Source: an uncultured Lachnospiraceae bacterium (GTDB lineage Bacteria > Bacillota > Clostridia > Lachnospirales > Lachnospiraceae). Taken from it: 64,000 bases of DNA. The stretch spans positions 27,701 to 91,700 of the forward strand of contig CAJTUA010000009.1 of NCBI GenBank assembly GCA_910579615.1, read 5' to 3'. Positions 27,159-35,400 of the stretch are shown piece after piece. A program made the position numbers and the translations under genes. Below the pieces are notes generated by a model. The model did not search any database. It saw only the letters and a list, made by a program, of their open reading frames with translations, and was not told where the DNA came from. The number at the start of each line of letters is the position of its first letter. Position 1 is the stretch's first letter.

Positions 27159-27401
27159 CATGGAAGATACAGAATGGGTACATTGCCCTGTTTGTCAGCG
27201 TTGATGATATCCCTTGCTGTATCTTCCAGGATTTTAGTATCCATATTGCAAATCTGCTCATATGATGAAATCTTCCCTAAACAATGGCTTGCAACAATTT
27301 CACCACAAAAACACCCCCAAAGCAGACTTTTCCATTTCCCCTGTCTGCCCTGGAGGTATCATATCCGTATCATATCAAAACAGTTCGTATATCAAAGCAA
27401 A
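27159..27401. other. Remnant DNA between the membrane gene and GH130 gene
   Basis: 243 bases that hold two overlapping partial frames rather than an intact gene. On the plus strand an ATG at 27160 gives MEDTEWVHCPVCQR and then a stop, which looks like the start of the small cysteine-rich KTR proteins of conjugative elements. On the minus strand a frame of roughly 65 codons without a start ends in DTARDIINADKQGNVPILYL. Either may be decayed coding DNA. The family link is recalled from memory and not verified. Confidence 0.35.
27161..27228. repeat. 12-bp perfect inverted repeat
   Basis: TGGAAGATACAG (27161-27172) pairs exactly with CTGTATCTTCCA (27217-27228), separated by 44 bases. There is no T tract, so it is not an obvious terminator. 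It could mark the edge of an inserted segment. Confidence 0.6.
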
Positions 27402-28370
27402 TCACACCGCATTATCCTTAATATACTTGATAAGGTCATCCGCCTTCGTAAACGCCAAACCAACCACCGTATCCGCCGCACCGTAATAAATCGCAATGCG
27501 CCCGGTTGCCGCATCCTGCAAAGTTGCGCAAGGGAAGGTTACGTTCGGCACATCCCCAATACATTCATACGGTTCTGTCGGATGGAAAATATAAGGCTTG
27601 CAGCGGTATTTCACCTTCCACGGCTCGTCAATATCAAGAATTGCCGCGCCCATACTGTAAATCATGCCGTTGCAGGTCGTACCAACCCCGTGGAAAATCA
27701 AAAGCCATCCTTCATCCGTCTCAATCGGGATTGGACCCGCGCCGATTTTTGTCCATGCCCAACCCTGCGCCTGCATGACAAAACGGTGGAAACCCCAGTA
27801 CTCCATATCCTTGCTCTGGCTTAAATACATATCGCCGAACGGTGTATGCCCGTTGTCGGACGGCCTAGAAAGCATCATGTACTTTCCGTGGATTTTGCGC
27901 GGGAAAAGCACGCCGTTGCGGTTAAACGGCAGGAATGCATTCTCAAGCTGATAAAACTTCTCAAAATCATAGGAGTACGCCACACCGATGGTCGGACCAT
28001 GATAATTATTGCACCAAGTCACATAGTAGCGGTTCTCAATAAAGCACACGCGCGGGTCGTAACCACACGCCACGCCGACCAGGGTATCGTCCTTCCCATA
28101 TAACGGAAGCGGTTCCGGCTCAATATCCCAGTGAATCGCATCCTTACTTTTTGCCAGGAACAAATGCTGCTCCATCGCCGTGTTGTCGCTGCGGAAAATA
28201 CCGACAAATTTGCCGTCCTTCGCAATGACTGCGCTGTTAAAAATACTGTTTGAACCCGGAATCTGGTCCCGCTTTACAATCGGGTTCTTACTGTACCTCC
28301 AGACAATGTCCTTGCTTCCCGCCAATTTGTCCTGCCACGGGATGTTTGGCAGGTTTTCACCAATAATCAT
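27402..28370 (-). CDS. GH130 glycoside phosphorylase (mannoside phosphorylase type)
   Basis: 322 aa from the ATG at 28370, chosen because GGAGG lies upstream; the frame extends nine codons further without such a site. GH130 five-bladed propeller: WRYSKNPIVKRDQIPGSNSI near residue 24, VCGYDPRV-like GYDPRVCFIENRYYVTWC, SRPSDNGHTPFGDMYL, IGAGPIPIETDEGW and CATLQDAATGRIAIYYGAAD. GH130 enzymes use phosphate to split beta-mannosides and release mannose 1-phosphate in the cytoplasm. The exact acceptor sugar (glucose, GlcNAc or mannose) is not clear. A palindrome of the dispersed family lies in the leader, between promoter and start. Confidence 0.87.
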   Translation of the reverse strand: MIIGENLPNIPWQDKLAGSKDIVWRYSKNPIVKRDQIPGSNSIFNSAVIAKDGKFVGIFRSDNTAMEQHLFLAKSKDAIHWDIEPEPLPLYGKDDTLVGVACGYDPRVCFIENRYYVTWCNNYHGPTIGVAYSYDFEKFYQLENAFLPFNRNGVLFPRKIHGKYMMLSRPSDNGHTPFGDMYLSQSKDMEYWGFHRFVMQAQGWAWTKIGAGPIPIETDEGWLLIFHGVGTTCNGMIYSMGAAILDIDEPWKVKYRCKPYIFHPTEPYECIGDVPNVTFPCATLQDAATGRIAIYYGAADTVVGLAFTKADDLIKYIKDNAV

Positions 28371-28385
28371 ATTACTACCTCCATC

Positions 28386-28490
28386 TAAGTTCCGCATACA
28401 CCCTTTTCAGCCCCCATGCACAGGAGTGGAATTTTATCCACTTACGCCCGAAAAACCCCACCGGGGCTGCCCGGGGAATATGCTGGTTTT
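28386..28490. repeat. Palindromic element C in the GH130 leader
   Basis: It begins TAAGTTCCGCATACACCC and ends GGGGAATATGCTGGTTTT; the middle holds GGAGTGGAATTTT opposite AAAAACCCCACC and CAGCCCC opposite GGGGCTG. It is a diverged single copy without the second end repeat. It lies between the GH130 promoter (28613-28641) and the start at 28370, so it should be transcribed as part of the 5' leader. The rest of the 28371-28761 gap shows only a TTGGTATT/AATACCAA inverted repeat (28691-28716) without a clear role. Confidence 0.75.
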
Positions 28491-28612
28491 CGCGTCCACG
28501 CAGCGATGTCGTTTGCCCTAAAGAAAAGTTTTCTGCAGAAAATCATTCCGGGAAGTGAAATATAATGCCTCTTTTGCATCTTCGCGAAACCGTTTTAGTC
28601 ACTTATAGTTAT

Positions 28613-28641
28613 AGTATAGCGAATAATTGGTAAAATTGCAA
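28613..28641 (-). promoter_or_regulatory. Promoter of the GH130 gene
   Basis: On the minus strand TTGCAA (28641-28636) and TATACT (28618-28613) are 17 bases apart. The transcript would have a leader of about 235 bases that contains palindrome C. Confidence 0.6.
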
Positions 28642-28761
28642 GAAAAATTTTGTTTCATTTCAATATTTTTTAGCAATTTGCCGATTTTCTTTGGTATTTT
28701 TTTGAAAGAATACCAAAAAATGGCGTTTCGCTGGATTCCGCTGCGCCGCCAAAGCCCTGGC

Positions 28762-29709
28762 TTACTTCCTTAATTTTATCGGCGTATAAAGATTCATTTG
28801 ATGATATCCAAGCCCCTCCTTGATTTCGTCATCCACATAAATCATATGCCCCATCAATGCCCGGTCATTGTCCACGACAAAATTCGTGCCCCCAAGCCAT
28901 TTTTCAATCTTTCCCCTCACCTTATCCTGGCTTTCGCCGTCCCCGTCCACGCTGACTGCGACCGCATACAGACCACCAGGATATTCCACCACTTCATATG
29001 GGGCGGTATCGGCACTTGTTATTTCGTCCTGAACCGCCCAAAGCCATTCTGCCATCCCGTCTTTTCCACACAAAAAATCAGGGGCATCAAAAAGAACCGG
29101 CTCAAAGAAATGATTGTGCGCCTCCTGCCATGGCTCAAATCCCCCGCCAAAAAGCTCATCAAATGTCACGAGCCCCGACGTCACTGCCCTGAATTTTGGT
29201 ATCCGGACAATCATGATATCCGGAACCTTATCATCCAGTTTTTCCGTAACCTCCAGCAAGCGGTTTACCGTGGACGGATTGCCATTGTAGCCTGTCATTG
29301 TAATCTGCGTTTTGAGCTCTTTTGCTTTGTCATAGAGAAGCTTTACATCGGATTCCCTGGCAAAATCGGCAGACTCAATCTGGCGAATGAACTCTAAAAC
29401 AATTCCCTTTAGCTCATGCAAAAGTGAGATTTCCTCGTCAATATTGTCAACTTTTTTGCCCAGTACCTCCAAAACAATCTCAGAACCGGTGGTGTCAAAT
29501 ATGCGCTGGATATCCTTAATGCTTATATTCAATTTGCGCAGGATTAAAATCTGCTCCAGCCGCTTTACATTGGCCTCATCGTACAGCCGGTAAGCGTAAT
29601 CGCCGCTCCGGGTACTTTTTATCAGCCCCATATCCTCGTAATAGCGAAGTGTGCGGGCAGATAAATCATACTTTGCCGTCATGTCCCTGATTTTAACCAG
29701 ATTTCCCAT
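28762..29709 (-). CDS. MerR-family regulator with C-terminal effector-binding domain
   Basis: 315 aa from the ATG at 29709 with GGAGG upstream. Residues 1-70 are the MerR winged helix: KYDLSARTLRYYEDMGLI, then YAYRLYDEANVKRLEQI. A dimerisation coiled coil follows (about 75-125), and about 150-315 is a GyrI/AraC-type effector domain with VTFDELFGG, YEVVEYPGGLYAVAVS and a final WLGGTNFVVD. Such MerR-GyrI proteins sense drugs or other small molecules (BmrR type). It lies downstream of an unknown gene (29864) and upstream of GH130, with separate gaps. Its effector and targets are unknown. Confidence 0.9.
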   Translation of the reverse strand: MGNLVKIRDMTAKYDLSARTLRYYEDMGLIKSTRSGDYAYRLYDEANVKRLEQILILRKLNISIKDIQRIFDTTGSEIVLEVLGKKVDNIDEEISLLHELKGIVLEFIRQIESADFARESDVKLLYDKAKELKTQITMTGYNGNPSTVNRLLEVTEKLDDKVPDIMIVRIPKFRAVTSGLVTFDELFGGGFEPWQEAHNHFFEPVLFDAPDFLCGKDGMAEWLWAVQDEITSADTAPYEVVEYPGGLYAVAVSVDGDGESQDKVRGKIEKWLGGTNFVVDNDRALMGHMIYVDDEIKEGLGYHQMNLYTPIKLRK

Positions 29710-29863
29710 ATGGTTGTCCTCCTTGTTTTTCAATTCAAGCATAGTATAGACGATTCCCCAACGGCAGAGTCAATGGAAAATTTTTGTTCCCCTCTCTTTC
29801 TACGGTGCAAGCCCAATGTTTTTTCCGTGCTGTATGCGTATTCCGCTGTGCCCGATGACAACA

Positions 29864-30469
29864 TCAGCAAGACCATTTTTCCAAATCAGCGCCGCTGCAT
29901 TTTCCGACAAAACATTCCACATCATCAAAATGCTCGGGTACCAATGCATACGCCGTTATTCTAAAATGTCCCTCGACAACAACAAAATGTTCCAAATCCG
30001 ATGTCAATAAGATTAGCCTCGGAAATTTCCCACCATTTTTAATAAATTCCGCTGCTCTCACAAAACCCGCATTGCTCAGATGATAAATTTCAATTCCGTC
30101 CCGAACCGTCTGTGCAGCTGCCAATGGCGAATGTGTCCCTTTCGATAATTCATTCCAGTAACTATAATTGATGTATCGGATGTTGTTTAAATCACCGCTC
30201 ACAAAATTGCATAAACTCCACTGGATTTCGTCCGGAAAATTCTCAAATAATTCGCGGTTTAAGCCGTATCCCCGAAACTCCCCGAGCAGTTTTTTTCTTG
30301 CAGTATTCTCATTTGTGTCATTCAGGTCCGCGGATAAAATGATACCCTCGTTTAGCGAAAGCTCTTTCATCGCTTTTTTGATTTGTTCAGAAAATCGCTC
30401 CGAATGGTATTCTGTTTTTAAAAATTCTAAAATCATTTCCTCCTCAGAGCTTGTTCTCAAAATGTTCAT
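29864..30469 (-). CDS. Hypothetical protein with a ParB/Srx-like short motif
   Basis: 201 aa from the ATG at 30469; GGAGG lies in the tail of the upstream gene and only one base separates the stop (30471) from the ATG, so translation is coupled. It is a soluble acidic protein. Its end has HFVVVEGHFRITAYALVP, a pattern like the Gly-Arg pocket of ParB/sulfiredoxin-type nucleotide-binding domains. The first half (EMILEFLKTEYHSERFSEQI) shows no known domain. I do not recognise a family. Confidence 0.65.
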   Translation of the reverse strand: MNILRTSSEEEMILEFLKTEYHSERFSEQIKKAMKELSLNEGIILSADLNDTNENTARKKLLGEFRGYGLNRELFENFPDEIQWSLCNFVSGDLNNIRYINYSYWNELSKGTHSPLAAAQTVRDGIEIYHLSNAGFVRAAEFIKNGGKFPRLILLTSDLEHFVVVEGHFRITAYALVPEHFDDVECFVGKCSGADLEKWSC

Positions 30470-30470
30470 G

Positions 30471-31370
30471 TCACAATCCACCTCCCATGCCCGTCTCCAA
30501 TTCCTCCGCCAGGCGCTCAAGCTCCGCCTTGCTCATCGGCGGAACCAGGATATGCTCCGCGTCAAACATACGGACACCCCGCCGTTTCAGTGCTTCTGCA
30601 AAAATCTCATAAGGGTGCAGACCTTCCAGTACACGCCCTTCCTCATAAATCACAAACTGGACAAACCCCTGTGCCACTTTTAACCCGCCCATATTCAAAA
30701 ATCCATCCGCACGGACAGGGAAAATACTTTCGCACTCATCGGTCAGCGCATAAAATGCCACGATTTCCTTCGTATCATTTTTCTGCAGGAGCCTCGGCTT
30801 TGCATAATATACATCAATGGACTGGATGTCATGCAGCGTCTGCTCGAAATCCAAAAGATCCGTGCATGTCTTCCAGGAAGCCACCTTTTCTTCCGGCAGG
30901 TAATAAGGCCACTTCGCCAGGGTCAGAATCCAATTCTGATATTGGTTATTTTTGCAAAAATCGTTTAGCGATTTCAGGCTGAACAGCGCAAAGCTTTCTA
31001 TCCCCTCCTCCAGCTCCCTGCTTGTGAAATTCCGCTCTTCTTCGGTACAATACATCTCCACTTTGCCAAGCCGCCGCTCGATTTCCCCTGCCAATCTGGC
31101 AAAATCCGCAATCTCCGCCTTTGTCGTAGGAATATTATAACTCAGCTCGTAAACTCCTTCCGCGCCTTTTCTGCCATCAAAAAAGATTCCCCGCCCAATC
31201 CGGTTCGGATTGTAAAAAATTGCGGTTCCCCGGTCTTGTTCCCCCTCCTGCAGAATATAAAAATCATTGTCCGATCCGAAACAAAGACCGCAGGCATGCG
31301 CCAGCGACGGAATATCCAAGATTGTTTTCCCAAATAATTTTTTTTGCTTCACCTGCAATGTAAACGCCAT
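30471..31370 (-). CDS. DUF4299-family protein
   Basis: 299 aa, ATG preceded by AGGAGG. The start MAFTLQVKQKKLFGKTILDI and the later YYIQEGEQDRGTAIFYNPN-like stretch with RGIFFDGRK fit the DUF4299 family, whose members are about 300 residues and lack a known function. The C-terminal part has YEIFAEALKRRGVRMFDAEH. It is soluble with no signal peptide. It is cotranscribed with the 201-aa gene behind it. I infer a joint role from coupling only. The family assignment is from memory. Confidence 0.6.
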   Translation of the reverse strand: MAFTLQVKQKKLFGKTILDIPSLAHACGLCFGSDNDFYILQEGEQDRGTAIFYNPNRIGRGIFFDGRKGAEGVYELSYNIPTTKAEIADFARLAGEIERRLGKVEMYCTEEERNFTSRELEEGIESFALFSLKSLNDFCKNNQYQNWILTLAKWPYYLPEEKVASWKTCTDLLDFEQTLHDIQSIDVYYAKPRLLQKNDTKEIVAFYALTDECESIFPVRADGFLNMGGLKVAQGFVQFVIYEEGRVLEGLHPYEIFAEALKRRGVRMFDAEHILVPPMSKAELERLAEELETGMGGGL

Positions 31371-31395
31371 CGTAAAACCTCCTGTGTTATGCTTT

Positions 31396-31420
31396 GCATA
31401 TTCTGTTTTTAAGTTCAGGA
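31396..31420. repeat. Fragment E of the palindromic family (end junction)
   Basis: GCATATTCTGTTTTTAAGTT matches the junction of right end and next left end seen in elements A, B and D (GCATACTGTTTTTAAGTT type). No arms follow, so it looks like a leftover of a deleted copy. It lies upstream of the DUF4299 gene in the same orientation as the others. Confidence 0.55.
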
Positions 31421-31464
31421 ATGTCTTGATTCCCCATTTATTCCCGTTCTTTTGCTGTTACCAA

Positions 31465-31506
31465 AATCCGGAACGAACCCTGCCAGGGTTCATTCCGGAT
31501 TTTTTA
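31465..31506 (-). terminator. Strong hairpin between ABC transporter and DUF4299 genes
   Basis: AATCCGGAACGAACCCT (31465-31481) pairs with AGGGTTCATTCCGGATT (31485-31501) with one mismatch and a three-base loop. It follows the ABC stop at 31552; the T run is TTTT on the minus strand and TTTTTT on the plus strand. Confidence 0.75.
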
Positions 31507-31551
31507 CAGGGAAAGCTTTCTGCCAGGAACGGTTTCCCGGTATGCCCCCTC

Positions 31552-33348
31552 TTACATCTTCCCGCTAAGTTCACTCATCTGCGCCGTATACAGCTTATAA
31601 TACGCGCCCTTCTTCCCCATCAGTTCCTCATGCGTTCCGCATTCCTTTATCCCGCCGTCCGAGATATACATAATCTTATCGCAGTTTTTAATCGTCGATA
31701 ACCGGTGCGCGATAATAAACGAAGTACGCCCCTTTAGCATCGCATTCAAGCCCTGCTGCAGCGCCTTTTCCGTCTGCACGTCAATGCTTGAAGTCGCCTC
31801 GTCAAGCACCAGAATCGCCGGGTCGGAAAGCAGCGTGCGGGCAAAGCTGATGAGCTGCCTCTGCCCCTGGGAAAGCAGCGAGCCGCGCTCCTTGACCTCG
31901 GTCGCGTAGCCGTTTTGCATCCCCTCGATAAAGGCATCCGCACACACAACGCGGCTTGCCTCCTGAATCTCCTCTAACGTCGCGTCCAGCTTCCCGTAGC
32001 GGATATTATCCTCAATCGTTCCGCTGAAAATAAAGCTGTCCTGCAGCATAATGCCCATCTGCGAACGTAGCGAGTGCAGGGTCACTTTCGCAATGTCCAC
32101 ATCGTCAATCAGAACGCGCCCCGAGTTGACATTGTAAAAGCGCGAAAGCAGGTTGACAATCGTGCTCTTCCCGGCTCCGGTCGGTCCGACAAGCGCCACG
32201 CTCTCGCCCGGATTTACCGTAAAGGAAACATGGTCAAGCACATGCTGCCCCTCCTCATAGCCAAAGCAGACATCCTCAAATGTAACCTTGCCCTGAATCT
32301 TTGGCAGTTCCCCGGCATCCGGTGCGTCATCGACCGTCACCGGCTCGTCCATCGTCTCAAAAATACGCTCCAGATAAGCGATATTGTTGATGAAGTTGTT
32401 GAAAATATTGCCGAGGTTCATGATTGGCTGCCAGAACCGCGACGCGTAGGAGCTGATGGCAACAATTGTGCCGACCGAAACCTTCTGCGGTCCTAACACC
32501 AAAAGCCCCACGGCAAAAATTGCCGCGCGCACGACCACCGCGATATCGTCGATGGCAGGCCAGACAAGGTTCGAATATTTGACTGCCCCCATCCACGCGT
32601 CCCTGCATTTGCCCGAGAGCGTCTCAAAAATCTCCGCATTCTCGTCCTCGCGCGCAAAAATCTGCGTGATGCGCGCCCCGGTAATGTTCTCCTGCAAATA
32701 GGCGTTGAGGTTGGAGTTTTTGTTCGAAACCTGCTGCCACGCCCTGCGCTGATGGCGCTTGATATAGCCTAACACCGCTGCGAGCACCGGAACACCGGCA
32801 AACACCACAAGCGAAAGCTTCACATCCACAATCAGCATGAAAATAACAATGAACACCATATTCAGCATTTCCAGGATGACATTGATTAACCCGTTCGAGA
32901 GCATGTCCGAAACCGAGTTGACATAATTGACCACGCGAATCATGATTTTCCCGTGCGGCCGGTCATCGTAATACTGGAACGGCAGCTTTTGCAGGTGCGC
33001 GAACAAATCCTTGCGGATATCAAAAATAATGCTCTGACCGACCACCGTCATAATGCGCGAGCGGATGGCCGAGAAGGCAATGCTGATGGCGTAGGTCACA
33101 ACAAGCAGCAGAACAAGCTCCACAAGCTGCTTCGTGTCCTTATTCGGGATTGCCACGTCAAGCGCCCTCTGCACGATAATCGGGTTTAACAGCCCGGTGA
33201 TGGCGGCAAGCGCGCTGATGGCAAGCGCCAGCACCATGCGCTTTATGTATTTTTTCACATACACGGAAGCGCGGAGTAAATGGTGAAAGTCAAATGGGGT
33301 TTCTAAGACCTCATCTTCCTTGAAGGTATTTCTAGCCACGCCATGCAC
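31552..33348 (-). CDS. ABC exporter half-transporter, subunit 2 (permease-ATPase)
   Basis: 598 aa. Residues about 30-320 are a six-helix exporter domain (MVLALAISALAAITGLLNPI, TKQLVELVLLLVVTY). The ATPase has Walker A GPTGAGKST, signature LLSQGQRQL (a variant of LSGGQ), Walker B AILVLDEATSSID and H-loop FIIAHRLST. It starts with GTG inside the end of the upstream ABC gene (17-base overlap), so the two are made together and should form a heterodimer. The LSQGQ variant is the form often found in one partner of asymmetric pairs. Substrate: drugs, lipids or peptides, not decided. Confidence 0.92.
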   Translation of the reverse strand: MHGVARNTFKEDEVLETPFDFHHLLRASVYVKKYIKRMVLALAISALAAITGLLNPIIVQRALDVAIPNKDTKQLVELVLLLVVTYAISIAFSAIRSRIMTVVGQSIIFDIRKDLFAHLQKLPFQYYDDRPHGKIMIRVVNYVNSVSDMLSNGLINVILEMLNMVFIVIFMLIVDVKLSLVVFAGVPVLAAVLGYIKRHQRRAWQQVSNKNSNLNAYLQENITGARITQIFAREDENAEIFETLSGKCRDAWMGAVKYSNLVWPAIDDIAVVVRAAIFAVGLLVLGPQKVSVGTIVAISSYASRFWQPIMNLGNIFNNFINNIAYLERIFETMDEPVTVDDAPDAGELPKIQGKVTFEDVCFGYEEGQHVLDHVSFTVNPGESVALVGPTGAGKSTIVNLLSRFYNVNSGRVLIDDVDIAKVTLHSLRSQMGIMLQDSFIFSGTIEDNIRYGKLDATLEEIQEASRVVCADAFIEGMQNGYATEVKERGSLLSQGQRQLISFARTLLSDPAILVLDEATSSIDVQTEKALQQGLNAMLKGRTSFIIAHRLSTIKNCDKIMYISDGGIKECGTHEELMGKKGAYYKLYTAQMSELSGKM

Positions 33349-35194
33349 CCCCTTTCACTTCTTGTGCAGGCTGCGCTTTTCGCGGTTCCTCCGGTCTTCC
33401 CGCCGCTTCTTTCTGCGCCTCCTGCGCCGCGAACAGCTCCTCGCCGCCCTGGAGCCTGACGAGTTCATAATAGTATCCCTTCTTCGCAATCAGCTCCTCG
33501 TGCGTTCCTTCCTCCTCAATCCTTCCATCCTTCAGCACAAGAATCTTGTCCGCCTTTCTGGTTGAGGAAATCCGCTGCGCAATAATGATTTTTGTACAGG
33601 TAAATTCCAAATGCTCCAGCGCATCCTGGATATGCTTTTCCGTCTCCAAATCGACCGCCGAGGTCGTGTCATCCAGAATCAGGACCGCAGGTTTAATCGC
33701 CATCGCGCGCGCGAGCGAAATCCTTTGTTTCTGCCCGCCGGAAAGCCCGACACCGCGCTCCCCGACAATCGTATCATATCCTTCCGGCATCCTGGAAATA
33801 AATTCCGATGCCGCCGAATATTCCGCAAAACGGCGCACGCGGCTCTGTGACATGGAGCTGTCGCCGTAGGCGATATTCCCGTCAATCGTATCCGAGTAAA
33901 GCAGGACATCCTGCGTCGCCAGCCCGATGTTTTTGCGCAAATCGTGCAGCCGGTATTCCCGCACATCCACGCCGTCCACAAGCACCTGCCCCTGCGTCGG
34001 GTCATAAAAACGCGGAATCAGCTGGATGAGCGAGGTTTTCCCACAGCCTGTCTCCCCCATAATCGCAATCGTCTGCCCCGGTTCCGCCGTAAAATTGATA
34101 TTGTGCAGTACCGGGCGGTGCTCGTAGGAAAAGCTGACGTTCCTAAATTCAATCTTGCCGCGCAGATGCTCTTGTACCGCAACTGGCTCTTTTGCGTCCA
34201 CAATGGTCGGCTCCGAATAATAAATCTCCATGACCTTTTTTGATGCTGCCGAAAAGCGCTGGAACTCATTCATAATGCCGCCGAGGTTGCGCATCGGGTT
34301 GGCGAGCGCCCAGGTAAGGCCGGAAAATGCCACATACTGCCCCATCGTAAGCTGGTCGTGAATCAGGAACATACCGCCGACCAAAAGCAGCACCACCGGC
34401 AAAAGGTTTGCGAATGTCTCGACATACGGGTAATAGCGCAGCCATACAAACGCCGTCTTCTGGTTCGTCTGCGCATATTCCCGGTTGCGCTCGTCAAATT
34501 TTTCCTTCTCGTACTCCTCGCGCGCGAATGCCTTGACCACGCGGTTCCCGGCAATATTTTCCTGTGCCGCCGTGTTCATCAGCGAAAGCTTCTCGCGCAG
34601 CGCCGCGTGCATTGGTGCCACCCGGTTGCGGAACAAGACGATAATGATAAAAATAAACGGCGCGATGGCAAGCAGGCAGAGCGCTAACCGCCAATCCATG
34701 TAAAAGAAATACGCCACCGCCGCAAACATAAGCGAGAATGATTCCACAATCATGCGGATGACCCACGCAATCATATGGCGCACCGCGTCTAAGTCTCCCG
34801 TTAAGCGCGTCATCAAATCGCCCGTGCGGTAATTGTCATAAAATTTCATGTCCTGGTGCTCGATTTTCGCAAACAGGAAATTGCGGATGCGGTAGAGCAC
34901 CTTCTGTGATACGCTCTCAAAATCGATGCAGGTCAGGTATACAATGGCGGTGCGCAAAAACGTCACCAAAACCATCCCGGCAATCAACCAGATGAGCAAA
35001 TCCCTTTTTGTCAGCAGATTTTCTGCTGCCTCCTCGCCAGTCAGGAACCGATCGACAATCTTTTCGGAAAAGACTGGCACCGTCAGCTGTAAGACATTAT
35101 AAAGGATTGTGCCGAAAATCCCCACAATGTATACGGCACGGTATCCTTTCATGTTTTCCCACAGCCAGCGCATCTTTGATTTACTGACTTCCAT
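33332..35194 (-). CDS. ABC exporter half-transporter, subunit 1 (permease-ATPase)
   Basis: 620 aa from the ATG at 35194, which has GGGGAGG seven bases upstream; the frame is open for another 78 codons but that region lacks such a site and reads as a Lys/Arg-rich stretch. Exporter domain about 10-310; Walker A GETGCGKTS, signature GLSGGQKQR, Walker B AVLILDDTTSAVD. Walker B carries Asp where Glu usually polarises water (DDTTS), a sign of a degenerate catalytic site in asymmetric exporters. It overlaps subunit 2 by 17 bases. Together they match LmrCD/BmrCD-like heterodimeric multidrug exporters; the substrate is inferred. Confidence 0.92.
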   Translation of the reverse strand: MEVSKSKMRWLWENMKGYRAVYIVGIFGTILYNVLQLTVPVFSEKIVDRFLTGEEAAENLLTKRDLLIWLIAGMVLVTFLRTAIVYLTCIDFESVSQKVLYRIRNFLFAKIEHQDMKFYDNYRTGDLMTRLTGDLDAVRHMIAWVIRMIVESFSLMFAAVAYFFYMDWRLALCLLAIAPFIFIIIVLFRNRVAPMHAALREKLSLMNTAAQENIAGNRVVKAFAREEYEKEKFDERNREYAQTNQKTAFVWLRYYPYVETFANLLPVVLLLVGGMFLIHDQLTMGQYVAFSGLTWALANPMRNLGGIMNEFQRFSAASKKVMEIYYSEPTIVDAKEPVAVQEHLRGKIEFRNVSFSYEHRPVLHNINFTAEPGQTIAIMGETGCGKTSLIQLIPRFYDPTQGQVLVDGVDVREYRLHDLRKNIGLATQDVLLYSDTIDGNIAYGDSSMSQSRVRRFAEYSAASEFISRMPEGYDTIVGERGVGLSGGQKQRISLARAMAIKPAVLILDDTTSAVDLETEKHIQDALEHLEFTCTKIIIAQRISSTRKADKILVLKDGRIEEEGTHEELIAKKGYYYELVRLQGGEELFAAQEAQKEAAGRPEEPRKAQPAQEVKGGAWRG

Positions 35195-35400
35195 AATTCT
35201 GCCTCCCCTGCCGCGGCTTAAAATGTAAGGGGAGCCGCATTTTGCAGCAAGAGGAAAGGATTTCCATCCGGATTTTTCCTCTTCGCCCCGCCTGCCGGGA
35301 GCCCTGCGCAGCATAAAGCCCCCTCTCCCCTTTTTGTTTTTCGACATTATAGTTTCTTTGGGAGGCAAAAACAATGTCTTTTCCGATAGAAAAGATGGAC

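Noticed and set aside
28691..28716. Terminator after the MerR gene (TTGGTATT/AATACCAA)
   Set aside because: The stem is short and AT-only in part, and no T run follows in the direction of transcription.
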